64,000 bases of DNA from Deltaproteobacteria bacterium (GCA_020632715.1 JACKFA010000013.1:85457-149456); one strand, 5' to 3'. Counted from the stretch's first letter, positions 1-10,862 are shown. Program-made: numbers and translations. The notes: generated from the letters alone by a model not told the origin.

Positions 1-1519
1 CGCCTGAGGTCCAGGCCCCATCGCCGACCCGCTGCCACAGCACGTACTGCTCGGAGCTGTCGTTCGGGATGCCGTAGGAGCCCAGCAGCACGCGATCGTT
101 CAGCGCGACGCCGCGGGTGAAGGTCCACGGCGCGCCGGGAGCCGGCAGCGGCGTGCTCACGCCGGTGGCGACGTCCAGATAGAAGGCGCCGGTGTCGCAG
201 GCGCCGATGGCCGCGTCGCCTTCGACGTCGTGCACCGCGCAGCCCTCGCCGACGAGCTGCCCGACCAGCGCGATCCCGGCGCCCGGATCGGCGAGGTCCC
301 AGTAGCCGACGTACTCGACGTTCTCCTCGGTCACCTGGGGCGGCGTCACGTCCTGTGGGCTCGGGCCTTGTCGCGGGTCCCCGAGCCAGAAGCGGTTCGT
401 GGCCGCGTCCAGGCGCGCGAAGGGCTCGCCGGTCGCCGGCGGCTGGAGGTACGGCGTCGTCGCGGTCAGCGACCACGCGCCGTTCTCGTGCGTCCAGAGC
501 GCCAGCTCCGGGTTGGAGAACGCCGGGATCGTGTCGAAGACGAGGCCGGCCACGCGCTCGTTCCCCGAGCCGTCGGTGCCCGCCGGCCACATGACCCACC
601 CCATCGGGTGTGCGCCCGTCGGGAGCCAGCTCCCGTTCGCCCAGGTCGAGGGCGCGGTGCGCTCCCAGTAGGTCGGCAGCACGATCCCGCCCGAGTTGTC
701 CGCGAGGAGCCGATACTCCATCCCCACCATCGAGCCGTCGCCGAGCGTGAAGGTCCCGAAGCCCGCGGCGACCGCGCCGACCGGCGTGCCGACGCCGCCG
801 TCGCCGCAGACGACCTTCACGTCGCTCGCGTGCAGCACGGTCCCAGCGCCGCCGGCGCCGCCCGTGCAGGCGAAGCCGATGACCGCGGTCTGGCTGCGCA
901 CACCGTCGCGGAAGAGGAGCTGGATCGGCTCGGTCCCGGCGTCATCGTAGAAGCAGTCGAGCTTGGCCGAGCAGAAGATGTCGTCGAACTCGACGGCGAC
1001 GTCGAAGAAGCCCTGGTTCGCCGCGCGCATCACGGTGAGGTCGAACGCGACGGGCGTGTCGGCGTTGGGGTCGCAGTGGGCGGGCTTCGTGCAGCCGCCC
1101 GGGTCGCCCTCGGTCCCCGCCGGGCAGGGGTCGCGCCAGTCGGTGAGCGGCGCGCCGTTCTCGTCCTCGATGCTGTCGATCCAGAGGCGCACGGTGTGCT
1201 CGGGCGAGCTCGCGTCGCAGGTGCCGACGTAGGCCACGCCGCCGCCCGCGCCGTCGCCGTAGGCGTCGGAGCAGATCGTCGTCGCGTCGCCCTCCGCCGC
1301 GCTCTGCCCGACCGCGCCGCGCTCCCAGACGGTCGCCGTGGCCTCGTTCTCGACGCGCACGTCGTAGCAGACGCGGCCGACGCCCGGGAGCGAGAGCGCG
1401 CCGACGTGGAGGTCGAGGCGCGCGCCTGGCGTCGATGGGGCCGGGGCGGGCTCGCCGGCGCAGGCCGCGAGCGCGAGGGTCGCGAGCGCGAGCGGGTAGA
1501 CCGATCGGTTCACTTTCAT
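1..1519 (-). CDS. Surface lipoprotein, C-terminus beyond the window
   Basis: This gene starts at an ATG at 1519 and runs off the left edge, leaving 506 visible codons without a stop. The product begins MKVNRSVYPLALATLALAAC, a signal peptide ending in a good lipobox (LAAC), so it should be a lipid-anchored exported protein. Residues about 35 to 330 form a domain whose signature is GFFDVAVEFDDIFCSAKLDC around residue 171. The same domain, with the same conserved cysteines and the YVGTCDA motif, occurs at the N-terminus of the lipoproteins at 20321 and 28640. The visible C-terminal half looks like a repetitive beta structure, with phrases such as GLVFDTIPAFSNPELALWTH, and resembles property-reporting propellers. 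No enzyme signature is visible and I do not recognise the family. The reading frame keeps a strong third-position GC bias throughout. Confidence 0.85.
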   Translation of the reverse strand, partial: MKVNRSVYPLALATLALAACAGEPAPAPSTPGARLDLHVGALSLPGVGRVCYDVRVENEATATVWERGAVGQSAAEGDATTICSDAYGDGAGGGVAYVGTCDASSPEHTVRLWIDSIEDENGAPLTDWRDPCPAGTEGDPGGCTKPAHCDPNADTPVAFDLTVMRAANQGFFDVAVEFDDIFCSAKLDCFYDDAGTEPIQLLFRDGVRSQTAVIGFACTGGAGGAGTVLHASDVKVVCGDGGVGTPVGAVAAGFGTFTLGDGSMVGMEYRLLADNSGGIVLPTYWERTAPSTWANGSWLPTGAHPMGWVMWPAGTDGSGNERVAGLVFDTIPAFSNPELALWTHENGAWSLTATTPYLQPPATGEPFARLDAATNRFWLGDPRQGPSPQDVTPPQVTEENVEYVGYWDLADPGAGIALVGQLVGEGCAVHDVEGDAAIGACDTGAFYLDVATGVSTPLPAPGAPWTFTRGVALNDRVLLGSYGIPNDSSEQYVLWQRVGDGAWTSG

Positions 1520-1769
1520 GGGTTCCTCGGGGAGAGACGCGAGCGCGCGCGTCGACGAGCTTGTCGATGACAGGACACGACCGTGGCGCCTCGTCCCAAG
1601 CGCGGTCAAAGATGGCGCGGCCGCCTGGCGTCACCGGTCGTCGAGATCCGAGCGCGTTCCTGAGTCTTTCTAGCGTGTTGCGGGCGTCGGTCCGTCGCTC
1701 GCGAAATGGAATGAACGTTCGGATCTGGCGACCGAAGCCGGCCGGCCGGTCGATCGCGGCGCGAGGAGG

Positions 1770-2681
1770 TCAGCGCGGGGCGAGCGCCGGATTGGCCAGC
1801 GTCGCGAACGGCCGCGGGATCACGACGCGCGTGCCCGGGGAGCAGCGCGCGACCTCGGCGACGAAGGCGCGGACGTCGTCGCCGGGATCGGCGGTGTCCG
1901 CCGGGGCCGCGCGCCAGTCGTCGAAGTGGTTCGCGATGACGAGCGGCGGGCCCCCGAGCGCGCGCATGAGCCGGCAGGTGTAGTCGTGGACCTCCTGCCG
2001 GAGCCCGGTCGCGACGACGGCGACGTCCGGGCGGAGCCCGTCGAGCTCGCGCTCGATGAAGTTCGCCGTCGAGAGGAAGAGCACCTCGCGCCCGCCGGCG
2101 CGCACGAGGAACGCGAGCGTGCCGCCCTCCTCGTAGTCGCCGAAGCGCATCGGCAGCTCGGGCGCGGGCGGGATCTCGCCGCGGACCGCGTGCTTGTGGT
2201 CGAGGAGGGAGTGGAGGCTCGGGATGACCCGCACGGAGAAGCCGTCGAACGCGAGGTCCTCGCCGCCCGTGACGATGATGACGCGGTCGCCGCCGAGGCC
2301 GCTCGCGCGCGCCACCCGCGCCGTGCTGAGGGTCCCGAGGAGGTCGGCGCCCGTCGCCGCCGCGACGGCGGGCGCGTCGAGCAGGTGGTCGGCGTGGGAG
2401 TGCGACACGAGGACGAGCTGCGCGCGCGCCGGCGCGTGGGCCGCGATCGCGGCGGGATCGGAGACGAGCGGCGCGTCGAGCGCGGGCCGCGAGAGGTAGG
2501 GGTCCACGAGGACCGTGACGGGGCCTGCGTCGAGGCGCCACCCGGCGACCCCGAGCCAGGTGAGGGCGAGCGGCGAGGGGGCGGGTGTCGCCCGCTCGGT
2601 CGGCGCGCGTTCGCCTCCGGGGGCGGAGGCGCAGGCGGTCCAGAGCAGGGTCGTCAGGAGGGCGAGTCGGAGCGTGGGCAT
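1770..2681 (-). CDS. Metallo-beta-lactamase-fold lipoprotein
   Basis: The product is a 303-residue exported protein with a metallo-beta-lactamase fold. The start at 2681 puts MPTLRLALLTTLLWTAC first, a signal peptide with a probable lipoprotein cysteine (WTAC is a weak lipobox); an upstream in-frame extension lacks signal character. The metal-binding motif is SHSHADHLLDA (HxHxDH). Later ligand candidates are the histidines in IPSLHSLLDHK and ANHFDDW. The arrangement resembles the UlaG/RomA-like branch of the superfamily, which hydrolyses lactones or phosphodiesters; the substrate cannot be read from the sequence. The gene diverges from the LuxR-type regulator at 2785 across a 103-bp gap holding a perfect palindrome, so the regulator may control it. 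Confidence 0.85.
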   Translation of the reverse strand: MPTLRLALLTTLLWTACASAPGGERAPTERATPAPSPLALTWLGVAGWRLDAGPVTVLVDPYLSRPALDAPLVSDPAAIAAHAPARAQLVLVSHSHADHLLDAPAVAAATGADLLGTLSTARVARASGLGGDRVIIVTGGEDLAFDGFSVRVIPSLHSLLDHKHAVRGEIPPAPELPMRFGDYEEGGTLAFLVRAGGREVLFLSTANFIERELDGLRPDVAVVATGLRQEVHDYTCRLMRALGGPPLVIANHFDDWRAAPADTADPGDDVRAFVAEVARCSPGTRVVIPRPFATLANPALAPR

Positions 2682-2740
2682 GCCGCCCAAGCGCCCACCC
2701 GGCCGGTCTATTCCGCGGCTGTCGCCTCCCGGCACGCGTC

Positions 2741-2756
2741 TACCCGGTTCCGGGTA
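2741..2756. promoter_or_regulatory. 16-bp perfect palindrome in a divergent promoter region
   Basis: The sequence TACCCGGTTCCGGGTA is a perfect inverted repeat of 7-bp arms around a 2-bp centre. It lies 60 bp from the start of the metallo-beta-lactamase lipoprotein and 28 bp from the start of the LuxR-type regulator, between the two divergent genes. Its place and symmetry suit an operator for a dimeric regulator, most simply the LuxR protein itself. Confidence 0.5.
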
Positions 2757-2784
2757 TGGCCAAGGGCGGCCATCGCCCCCCACA

Positions 2785-3849
2785 ATGGTCGTCATGAACG
2801 ACACGACGGCCCGGCTCGAGGCCGTGGAGCGCGCGCTCCACGAGGTCCTCACGGTCGACGAGCTCGGCGGGGCGCCGCTCGCCTTGCTCGAGGACGCCCT
2901 CGGGAGCTCGCAGTCGCTCCTCTACGCCTACGGCTTCCAGGGGCAGCCGCTGATGCTCGGCGGGCGCCTCCGCGAGCGCGCGCTCGCCGACTACGGGCCG
3001 GAGATCTTCCTCCGCGACCCCCTCCACCCGTACATGCGCGCGAAGTCGCCCCGCTTCCTCCTCCGCCCCGACGGCCACACCCACGAGGAGGTCGCCCGGA
3101 GCGACGCCTACGCCGCCTTCTACGGCCCCGCCGAGGCGGACCACTACCTCGGGATCTGGCCGACGTCGCTCCCCTACGGCGCCCCCGGGATGTTCGGCGT
3201 CTTCCTCGCGCGGAGCCGCCGCAGCGGCACCTTCGACGACCGCGCCCTCGACGTGCTCACGCGCCTCGAGCCCGCCTTCCGCGTGATGGCGCGCCGCGTC
3301 GCCCGCGTCGCCCGCCTCGAGCGCGACCGCGCCGCCCTCCTCGCCGCCGCCGGCGAGCCGCGCGGCCCGCGCGCCGCGACGCTCGTGTGGGACGCCCTCG
3401 GGCGCCTGCACGCGAGCGCCGACGTCGTCAGCGCCTGGCTCGCCGAGTGCCGGCTCACCCCGGCGACCCTCTGGGCGACCGCGCAGAACCTCCTCTCCGA
3501 CTGGCGCCGCCACGTGCGCGGCCCGTCGCGCTGGGAGCGGCGCTACCGCGGCCCGGAGGCGGAGCTGAGCGTCTCCTTCGCCATCCGCGAGGACGTGTGC
3601 CTCGCCGAGCCGCTGATCGTCGCCATCGTGGAGCGCGTCCCGCACGCGCTCGCGCGCGCCCGGGACCTGACGCCGGCCGAGCGCCGCGTGCTCGGCGAGC
3701 TCGCGCGCGGCCTCCGGAACGCCGACATCGCGGACGAGCTCGGCGTCTCCCTCGACACGGTGAAGACCCACGTCAAGCACGTGCTCGCCAAGCTCGGCGT
3801 GGCGTCGCGCGCCGAGGCGGCGCTCCTCGGCGCGACCCTCGACGACTGA
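2785..3849 (+). CDS. LuxR-family HTH transcriptional regulator
   Basis: The product is about 354 residues long. The C-terminal LuxR/GerE helix-turn-helix reads LTPAERRVLGELARGLRNAD, then IADELGVSLDTVKTHVKHVL and AKLGV, roughly residues 285 to 340. The N-terminal two thirds look like a sensory GAF-like domain (DHYLGIWPTSLPYGAPGMFG, then ERALDVLTRLEPAFR-type helices), a layout common in orphan LuxR regulators. No receiver aspartate is seen, so it is not a classical response regulator. Two ATG codons, 2785 and 2794, are both possible and neither has a clear ribosome binding site. The secreted propeller gene follows on the same strand after 153 bp and the divergent metallo-beta-lactamase gene is upstream; both are candidate targets. 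Confidence 0.8.
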   Translation: MVVMNDTTARLEAVERALHEVLTVDELGGAPLALLEDALGSSQSLLYAYGFQGQPLMLGGRLRERALADYGPEIFLRDPLHPYMRAKSPRFLLRPDGHTHEEVARSDAYAAFYGPAEADHYLGIWPTSLPYGAPGMFGVFLARSRRSGTFDDRALDVLTRLEPAFRVMARRVARVARLERDRAALLAAAGEPRGPRAATLVWDALGRLHASADVVSAWLAECRLTPATLWATAQNLLSDWRRHVRGPSRWERRYRGPEAELSVSFAIREDVCLAEPLIVAIVERVPHALARARDLTPAERRVLGELARGLRNADIADELGVSLDTVKTHVKHVLAKLGVASRAEAALLGATLDD

Positions 3850-3869
3850 TCGCGCCATTCGCCCCGGTC

Positions 3870-3885
3870 TCACCCTTTCGGGTGA
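3870..3885. promoter_or_regulatory. Inverted repeat between regulator and propeller gene
   Basis: TCACCC and GGGTGA are separated by TTTC, giving a 16-bp hairpin or palindrome 20 bp after the regulator stop codon and 117 bp before the propeller gene. It shares the ACCC...GGGT arms of the palindrome at 2741 but with a different spacing. There is no T-tract, so it could be a weak terminator or an operator. Confidence 0.3.
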
Positions 3886-4002
3886 CGCGCCCGCCCGGCG
3901 GACCTGGGACGCTGGGCACGCAACCGGGAGCGACGGCTCGCGCCACGGCCCGCGTGGCCGCGGGATCGCCGCTCCGAGCGACTCCACCGAGGAGGAATCA
4001 CC

Positions 4003-5076
4003 ATGTCGTCCCGTCTCTCCGCGCTCTTCGTCGCCGCGTCCGCGCTCGCGCTCGCGCCGCTCCCGGCCCTCGCCCACGGCGGCGGCGGCGGCTCCACGTC
4101 CCAGCTCGCGGCGTCCATCCCGGGCAACCCCGGCTACCCGGAGGGGGTCTTCTTCTACGGCACGCGCGCCTACGTCACCGGGCCCGCGGCCTTCGTGACC
4201 GCCGGCAGCGCCGCGTCGCGCGTGTGGGTCTACGACACGATCTTCAAGCGCATCGTCGACGAGATCCCGCTCGTGGGCGAGGACCTCGCCGCCGAGCACG
4301 CCGCGAGCGGGCTCGCCGCCGACGTGTTCGGGCGCCTCTACATCCTCTCGACGCAGCTCGGCGTCGTGCGCGTGACCCCCTATGGCCGGAACCGGCAGGA
4401 GATCTACGCGCCGCCGCTCCCGGATCTCCCGCCCTGCATCACCTCGCCCGCGCCGTGCTCGCCGGCGCCCTTCGACGCGCCGCCCCTCCCGAACGACATC
4501 GTCTTCGACCGCCTCGGGCGCGCCTACGTCACGGACTCGCTCCAGGCCACCGTCTTCCGGATCCCGTATGGCGGCGGCACGCCGGAGATCTGGCTCCAGG
4601 ACCCGCGCTTCATCGCGAGCTTCGGCACGAACGGCCTCGCGCTCTCCCCCGACGGCCGCACGCTCTACGTCGGCGTCACCGGCGATCCGCAGCCGGGCGC
4701 GATCTACAGCGTGCCGATCATGGACCACCCGACCCCCGCCGACGTGACCCTCTTCCACCAGTACGAGTACCCCGACCCCGACGGGATGGCCTTCGGCGCG
4801 AGCGGCAAGCTCTACGTGACGCTCGCTTACAGCAACGCCATCTCGGTGCTCCGCCCCGACGGCACCGAGGAGCGCCGCATCACCGGCCCCATGGACAGCC
4901 CGGGCGGCCCGATCCCGTGGGACAACCCCGCCGTGCTCTCCTTCAACTGGTGGGCGCCCGAGGTGTTCGTGACGAACCACGCCCTCCTCTCCAGCGACCC
5001 CGCGCACTTCTCGGTCTTCACGGTGCAGGTCGGCGACCGCGCCTCCGTGCCGGCGCTGCCGCTCATCCTGCCGTAG
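4003..5076 (+). CDS. Secreted SMP-30/gluconolactonase-like beta-propeller protein
   Basis: The product is 357 residues long with a clear Sec signal peptide (MSSRLSALFVAASALALAPL, cleaved near ALA-HG). The mature protein has repeated propeller-blade motifs such as VFGRLYILS, DRLGRAYVTDS, ALSPDGRTLYVGVTG and GASGKLYVTLAYS, typical of the SMP-30/gluconolactonase/LRE-like superfamily. A strong ribosome binding site (GAGGAGG) lies about 8 bases before the ATG and fixes the start. No cysteine-rich or anchoring segment is visible, so the protein is probably periplasmic or released. It follows the LuxR-type regulator on the same strand. A lactonase role would match the metallo-hydrolase gene upstream, but that link is speculative. 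Confidence 0.85.
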   Translation: MSSRLSALFVAASALALAPLPALAHGGGGGSTSQLAASIPGNPGYPEGVFFYGTRAYVTGPAAFVTAGSAASRVWVYDTIFKRIVDEIPLVGEDLAAEHAASGLAADVFGRLYILSTQLGVVRVTPYGRNRQEIYAPPLPDLPPCITSPAPCSPAPFDAPPLPNDIVFDRLGRAYVTDSLQATVFRIPYGGGTPEIWLQDPRFIASFGTNGLALSPDGRTLYVGVTGDPQPGAIYSVPIMDHPTPADVTLFHQYEYPDPDGMAFGASGKLYVTLAYSNAISVLRPDGTEERRITGPMDSPGGPIPWDNPAVLSFNWWAPEVFVTNHALLSSDPAHFSVFTVQVGDRASVPALPLILP

Positions 5077-5091
5077 CGGTCCTCGTGCGCT

Positions 5092-5118
5092 CGGGCGCGC
5101 CCCGCGCGGGCCCGCCCG
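5092..5118. terminator. Probable bidirectional terminator hairpin
   Basis: CGGGCGCGCCC and GGGCCCGCCCG can form an 11-bp stem with one mismatch around a 5-base loop. It sits between the convergent propeller gene and AlkB-type gene. There is no clear T-run, which is usual at this GC content. Confidence 0.45.
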
Positions 5119-5134
5119 GGCGGCCAGTCCTCGC

Positions 5135-5767
5135 TCAGCTCGGCCGCCACGCCCCGAAGTGGGCGGAGCTCCGGAACATGATCGACAGGCGCGCCCCGGC
5201 GCGCGCCACCTTCGGGACCGCGTGCTCCCACGTGCGCTGGCAGCTCCCGCCCATCACGAAGAGGTCGCCCCAGCCGAGTTGGAAGGCGCGCGACCGGCCG
5301 CCGCCGGCGGGGCGCAGGAGGAAGCGCCGCCGCTCCCCGAGCGAGACGGTGGCGACGAGGGCCTCGTCCTGCGTTCGGCCGACGTAGTCGCCGTGCCAGG
5401 CGACGCTGTCGCGCCCGTCGCGGTAGCAGGCGAGCCCGACGCGATCGAAGGGCACGCCGTAGCGCAGCGAGAGCGCGCGGCCCATCGCGTCGACCAGCGG
5501 GTGGCCCGGGCCGTCCGCCGGGAGGCCGGCCGTGAGGCGCGGGACGGCCACCACCCGGTCGTACATGGGGCGCTCCTGCACGCGCCAGCGCGTCGACGCC
5601 CAGAGCGCGTCGAGGAGCGCGCCGTCGCCGAGGAGCCAGCGCGGGAGGCGCTCGATCCAGGCGCCGTCCGCGAGCTCCTCGCGCGCGACGCCCTGGAAGC
5701 CCGGGTCGAAGGAGGGCGGGCCGATCGCGAGGAGCGACGGCTGCCAGCTGGGGCCGGTGATGCTCAT
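5135..5767 (-). CDS. AlkB-like 2-oxoglutarate/Fe(II) dioxygenase (DNA/RNA alkylation repair)
   Basis: The product is 210 residues, the usual length of the AlkB family, which oxidatively removes methyl groups from damaged nucleic-acid bases. The core signature is present: WHGDYV gives iron ligands His125 and Asp127, TWEHAVPK gives His182, and RLSIMFR with the preceding residues gives the 2-oxoglutarate-binding arginines Arg193 and Arg199 at AlkB-like spacing. The upstream segment CYRDGRDSVAW is also typical. The ATG at 5767 lies 13 bases downstream of a sequence that fits the Myxococcus LexA box, so DNA-damage (SOS) induction is likely. It converges on the propeller gene and diverges from nothing close. 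Confidence 0.9.
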   Translation of the reverse strand: MSITGPSWQPSLLAIGPPSFDPGFQGVAREELADGAWIERLPRWLLGDGALLDALWASTRWRVQERPMYDRVVAVPRLTAGLPADGPGHPLVDAMGRALSLRYGVPFDRVGLACYRDGRDSVAWHGDYVGRTQDEALVATVSLGERRRFLLRPAGGGRSRAFQLGWGDLFVMGGSCQRTWEHAVPKVARAGARLSIMFRSSAHFGAWRPS

Positions 5768-5779
5768 GACCCCAACTTG

Positions 5780-5796
5780 CCTGAACGGATTTTCAG
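5780..5796 (-). promoter_or_regulatory. Probable LexA (SOS) box upstream of the AlkB-like gene
   Basis: Read on the minus strand the site is CTGAAAATCCGTTCAGG. It fits every position of the M. xanthus LexA consensus as I recall it, CTRHAMRYBYGTTCAGS. It sits 13 bases before the ATG, so it would overlap the promoter or leader. The CCTGAA/TTCAGG arms form a perfect inverted repeat. Confidence 0.7.
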
Positions 5797-5834
5797 GTCA
5801 AGCGGCAACGTCGCCCCGCGCAGGCCGCCCGCGG

Positions 5835-8534
<2,700 letters not shown>

Positions 8535-8697
8535 CGTTGGGTCTCCCACATCATCGGCGCGCGCCGCGCCGCCTGCCGCGGGTTTGCAGCGGCCGTGCCA
8601 TGGGGCGACGAGCCGCGCCGGAGGCCGACGGGAGGCCGCGCTCGCCGTCGCGGCGGGGGCGCGGGCGGGCTCTAGCGCCCGCGCCACGACACGGGAG

Positions 8698-8715
8698 TGT
8701 GTGAAAAGGCACAGT
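8698..8715 (+). promoter_or_regulatory. TGTGY-GAAAAG-GCACAGT element, copy 1
   Basis: TGTGTGAAAAGGCACAGT lies 72 bases before the xdhC start. It matches 17 of 18 bases of a second copy at 14097. The arms TGTGY and GCACA are inverted around a conserved GAAAAG, so it could be an operator of CRP/FNR shape or an RNA hairpin. Confidence 0.5.
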
Positions 8716-8787
8716 GGCGGGCGATGACCCCCGGGTGGCGTGGCTCGCCGCTTGCCTCCGGGGCGGGTCGCGGGCGATACCGGGCCG

Positions 8788-9810
8788 ATGAACGACGTGA
8801 ACGACCCGCTCGAGCAGCTCGCGCGTCTCCGCGACGCGGGGCGTCGCGCCGCGCTCGCGACGGTGGTGGCGACCTGGGGCTCGTCGCCGCGGCCCGTCGG
8901 CAGCCGGCTGACCGTGGACGACGCCGGGGCCTTCGTGGGGTCGGTGTCGGGGGGCTGCGTCGAGGGCGCGGTCGTCCGCGAGGCGGGCGAGCTCCTGCGC
9001 GAGGGCGGCGCGCCGCGCCTCCTCGAGTTCGGGGTGTCGCACGAGGACGCGTGGGCGGTCGGGCTCGCCTGCGGTGGGCGGATCAGCGTGCTCGTGGAGG
9101 CTGTCGCGCCGCCGCTCGGCGCGGCAGTCGACGCGGCGCTCACGGCGCGCTCCGCCCGGCGCTCCTTCGCGCTCGCGACGTCGCTCACGGGCGGCACGGT
9201 CGCCTGCGTCGCGCTCGACGGGAGCGTCGGCGCCGACGGCCCGGTCGCGGCGGCGGCGCGCGAGGCCCTCGGGCGGGGCGCGGCGGAGACCCGGGACCTC
9301 GCCGGCGAGACGTGGCTCCTCGCGCCGGAGCTCGCGCCGGCCCGGGTGCTCGTCGTCGGCGCCGTGCACATCGCGCAGGCGCTCGTGCCGATGGCGCGCC
9401 TCGTCGACCTCGACGTCGTCGTCGTCGACCCGCGGGCGGCGTTCGCCACGTCGGCGCGCTTCCCGGGCGCCGACGTGCGGGTGGCGTGGCCCGAGGAGGT
9501 CATCGCCGAGATCGGCGTCGACGCGCGGACGGCCGTGGTCGCGCTCAGCCACGACGAGAAGGTCGACGGGCCCGCGCTCGTCGCGGCCCTCCGCTCCGAC
9601 GCCTTCTACGTCGGCGCCCTCGGGAGCCGGAAGAACCAGGCGGCGCGGCGCGCGCGCCTCCTCGCGGCGGGCTTCGCCGAGGCCGACGTCGCGCGGATCC
9701 ACGGGCCGATCGGGCTCCCCATCGGCGCGCGCTCGCCCGCCGAGATCGCGCTCGCCATCACGGCGGAGATCGTCGCCGCCCTGCGCCGCCCCGGCGAGGC
9801 GCGGGCGTGA
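8788..9810 (+). CDS. xdhC: XdhC/CoxI-family molybdenum cofactor insertion protein
   Basis: The product, about 340 residues, is an XdhC-type chaperone that binds and matures the molybdenum cofactor before it is inserted into xanthine dehydrogenase-family enzymes. The N-terminal XdhC/CoxI domain shows ATVVATWGSSPRPVGSRLTV and GSVSGGCVEGAVV. The C-terminal Rossmann-like domain shows VLVVGAVHIAQALVPMARLV and YVGALGSRKNQAARRARLL, ending in the usual IGLPIGARSPAEIALAITAE. The ATG at 8788 is chosen because family similarity starts just after it. The last bases overlap the GTG of the next gene by four, implying translational coupling with the nucleotidyltransferase-scaffold fusion. Its likely client in this window is the hydroxylase operon at 31705-35404. 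Confidence 0.93.
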   Translation: MNDVNDPLEQLARLRDAGRRAALATVVATWGSSPRPVGSRLTVDDAGAFVGSVSGGCVEGAVVREAGELLREGGAPRLLEFGVSHEDAWAVGLACGGRISVLVEAVAPPLGAAVDAALTARSARRSFALATSLTGGTVACVALDGSVGADGPVAAAAREALGRGAAETRDLAGETWLLAPELAPARVLVVGAVHIAQALVPMARLVDLDVVVVDPRAAFATSARFPGADVRVAWPEEVIAEIGVDARTAVVALSHDEKVDGPALVAALRSDAFYVGALGSRKNQAARRARLLAAGFAEADVARIHGPIGLPIGARSPAEIALAITAEIVAALRRPGEARA

Positions 9811-10862
9811 CGCCGCGCGTCGTCGGGCTCCTGCTCGCCGCCGGCGCCGCGCGCCGCATGGGCGGGCCGAACAAGCTCCTCGCGCCCATCGGGGGCAGGC
9901 CGATGGTCGCGCGGGCGGCCGCGGCGCTCGCCGAGGCGGGGCTCGCCGAGGTCGTCGTCGTCCTCGGGCACGACGCCGACGCGGTTCGCGCCGCCCTCGC
10001 GGGCGTGGCGGCGCGCGCCGTGGTGAACCCGGACCACACGAGCGGGCTCGCGTCGTCGATCCGCGCGGGGATCGCCGCCCTCGGCGCCGACGTCGAAGGC
10101 GTCGTCGTCGCGCTCGGCGACATGCCGCTCGTCCGCGCGGACACCGTCCGGAGGCTCGTCCTCGCGGCGCGGGAGGGCGAGGAGATCGGCGCCGCCGCGC
10201 CCTACCACCGGGGGCAGCGCGGGAACCCGGTCGTCTGGGGGCGGCGCCACTTCCCGGCGCTCCTCGCGCTGACGGGCGATCGCGGCGCCCGCGACCTCCT
10301 CGCCGCGCTCGGCGACGCCGTCGCGCGGGTCGAGGCCGACGACGATCCGGGCGTCCTCCGCGACGTCGACACCCCCGAGGACCTCGCCGCCATCGGCTTC
10401 TCCGCGTCGGGGGCGGCGCCGCCGCCCGGCGACGCCGACCTGCGCGCGCTCTACCAGGCGACCATCATGCGTCACGCGCGCGCCCCGCGCGGGCTCGGCC
10501 CGCTCGCCGACGCCACGCACCGCGCGCGCGGCGAGAACCCGCTGTGTGGCGACCGCGTCGCGCTCGCGCTCCGCTGCGACGGCGCGCGCGTCGTCGCCGC
10601 CGGCTTCGAGGGCGCCGGCTGCGCGCTCTCGATGGCGTCGGCGTCGCTCCTCGCGGACACCGTCCCCGGCCTGACCGTCGCGGACGCCCGCGCCACGCGC
10701 GCCCGCGTGCTCGCGCTCATCGCCGGGTCGGCGGGCGACGACCCAGGCGCGGGCTCGCTCGGCGACCTCGCCGCCCTCGGGAGCGTCCGCGCCTTCCCGG
10801 CGCGTCACCGCTGCGCCACCCTCGCCTGGGACGCGCTCGACGCGGCCCTCGAGGGCGTGTAG
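9807..10862 (+). CDS. Fusion of MocA-like molybdopterin nucleotidyltransferase and SufU/IscU-type Fe-S scaffold
   Basis: This 351-residue product joins two functions. Residues 1-198 are a MobA/MocA-like nucleotidyltransferase with the nucleotide-binding loop LLLAAGAARRMGGPNKLL, GDMPLV near residue 104 and RGQRGNPVVW. Such enzymes attach CMP or GMP to molybdenum cofactor. Residues 211-351 are a complete IscU/SufU-like scaffold: LYQATIMRHARAPRGLG, NPLCGDRV with Cys247 and Asp249, GAGCALSMASAS with Cys272, and FPARHRCATLAW with Cys336. All three cluster-ligand cysteines and the Asp are kept. No ATG, GTG or TTG lies between the domains at a place that would make the scaffold a separate gene. The GTG start overlaps the xdhC stop as GTGA. 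The pair would supply both cofactors that molybdenum hydroxylases need. The stop directly abuts the convergent OmpA-like gene. Confidence 0.9.
   Translation: MTPRVVGLLLAAGAARRMGGPNKLLAPIGGRPMVARAAAALAEAGLAEVVVVLGHDADAVRAALAGVAARAVVNPDHTSGLASSIRAGIAALGADVEGVVVALGDMPLVRADTVRRLVLAAREGEEIGAAAPYHRGQRGNPVVWGRRHFPALLALTGDRGARDLLAALGDAVARVEADDDPGVLRDVDTPEDLAAIGFSASGAAPPPGDADLRALYQATIMRHARAPRGLGPLADATHRARGENPLCGDRVALALRCDGARVVAAGFEGAGCALSMASASLLADTVPGLTVADARATRARVLALIAGSAGDDPGAGSLGDLAALGSVRAFPARHRCATLAWDALDAALEGV

Noticed and set aside
1707..1722. A fourth GTGAACGYYATTCAC-like site
   Set aside because: The minus strand reads CCGAACGTTCATTCC, which has one extra central base and mismatched outer arms; it is too weak to count with the three near-identical sites.
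1926..5387. A 1153-codon plus-strand open frame
   Set aside because: It is rich in Arg, Ala and Pro and overlaps three better-supported genes on both strands; at this GC content such antisense or out-of-frame reading is common.
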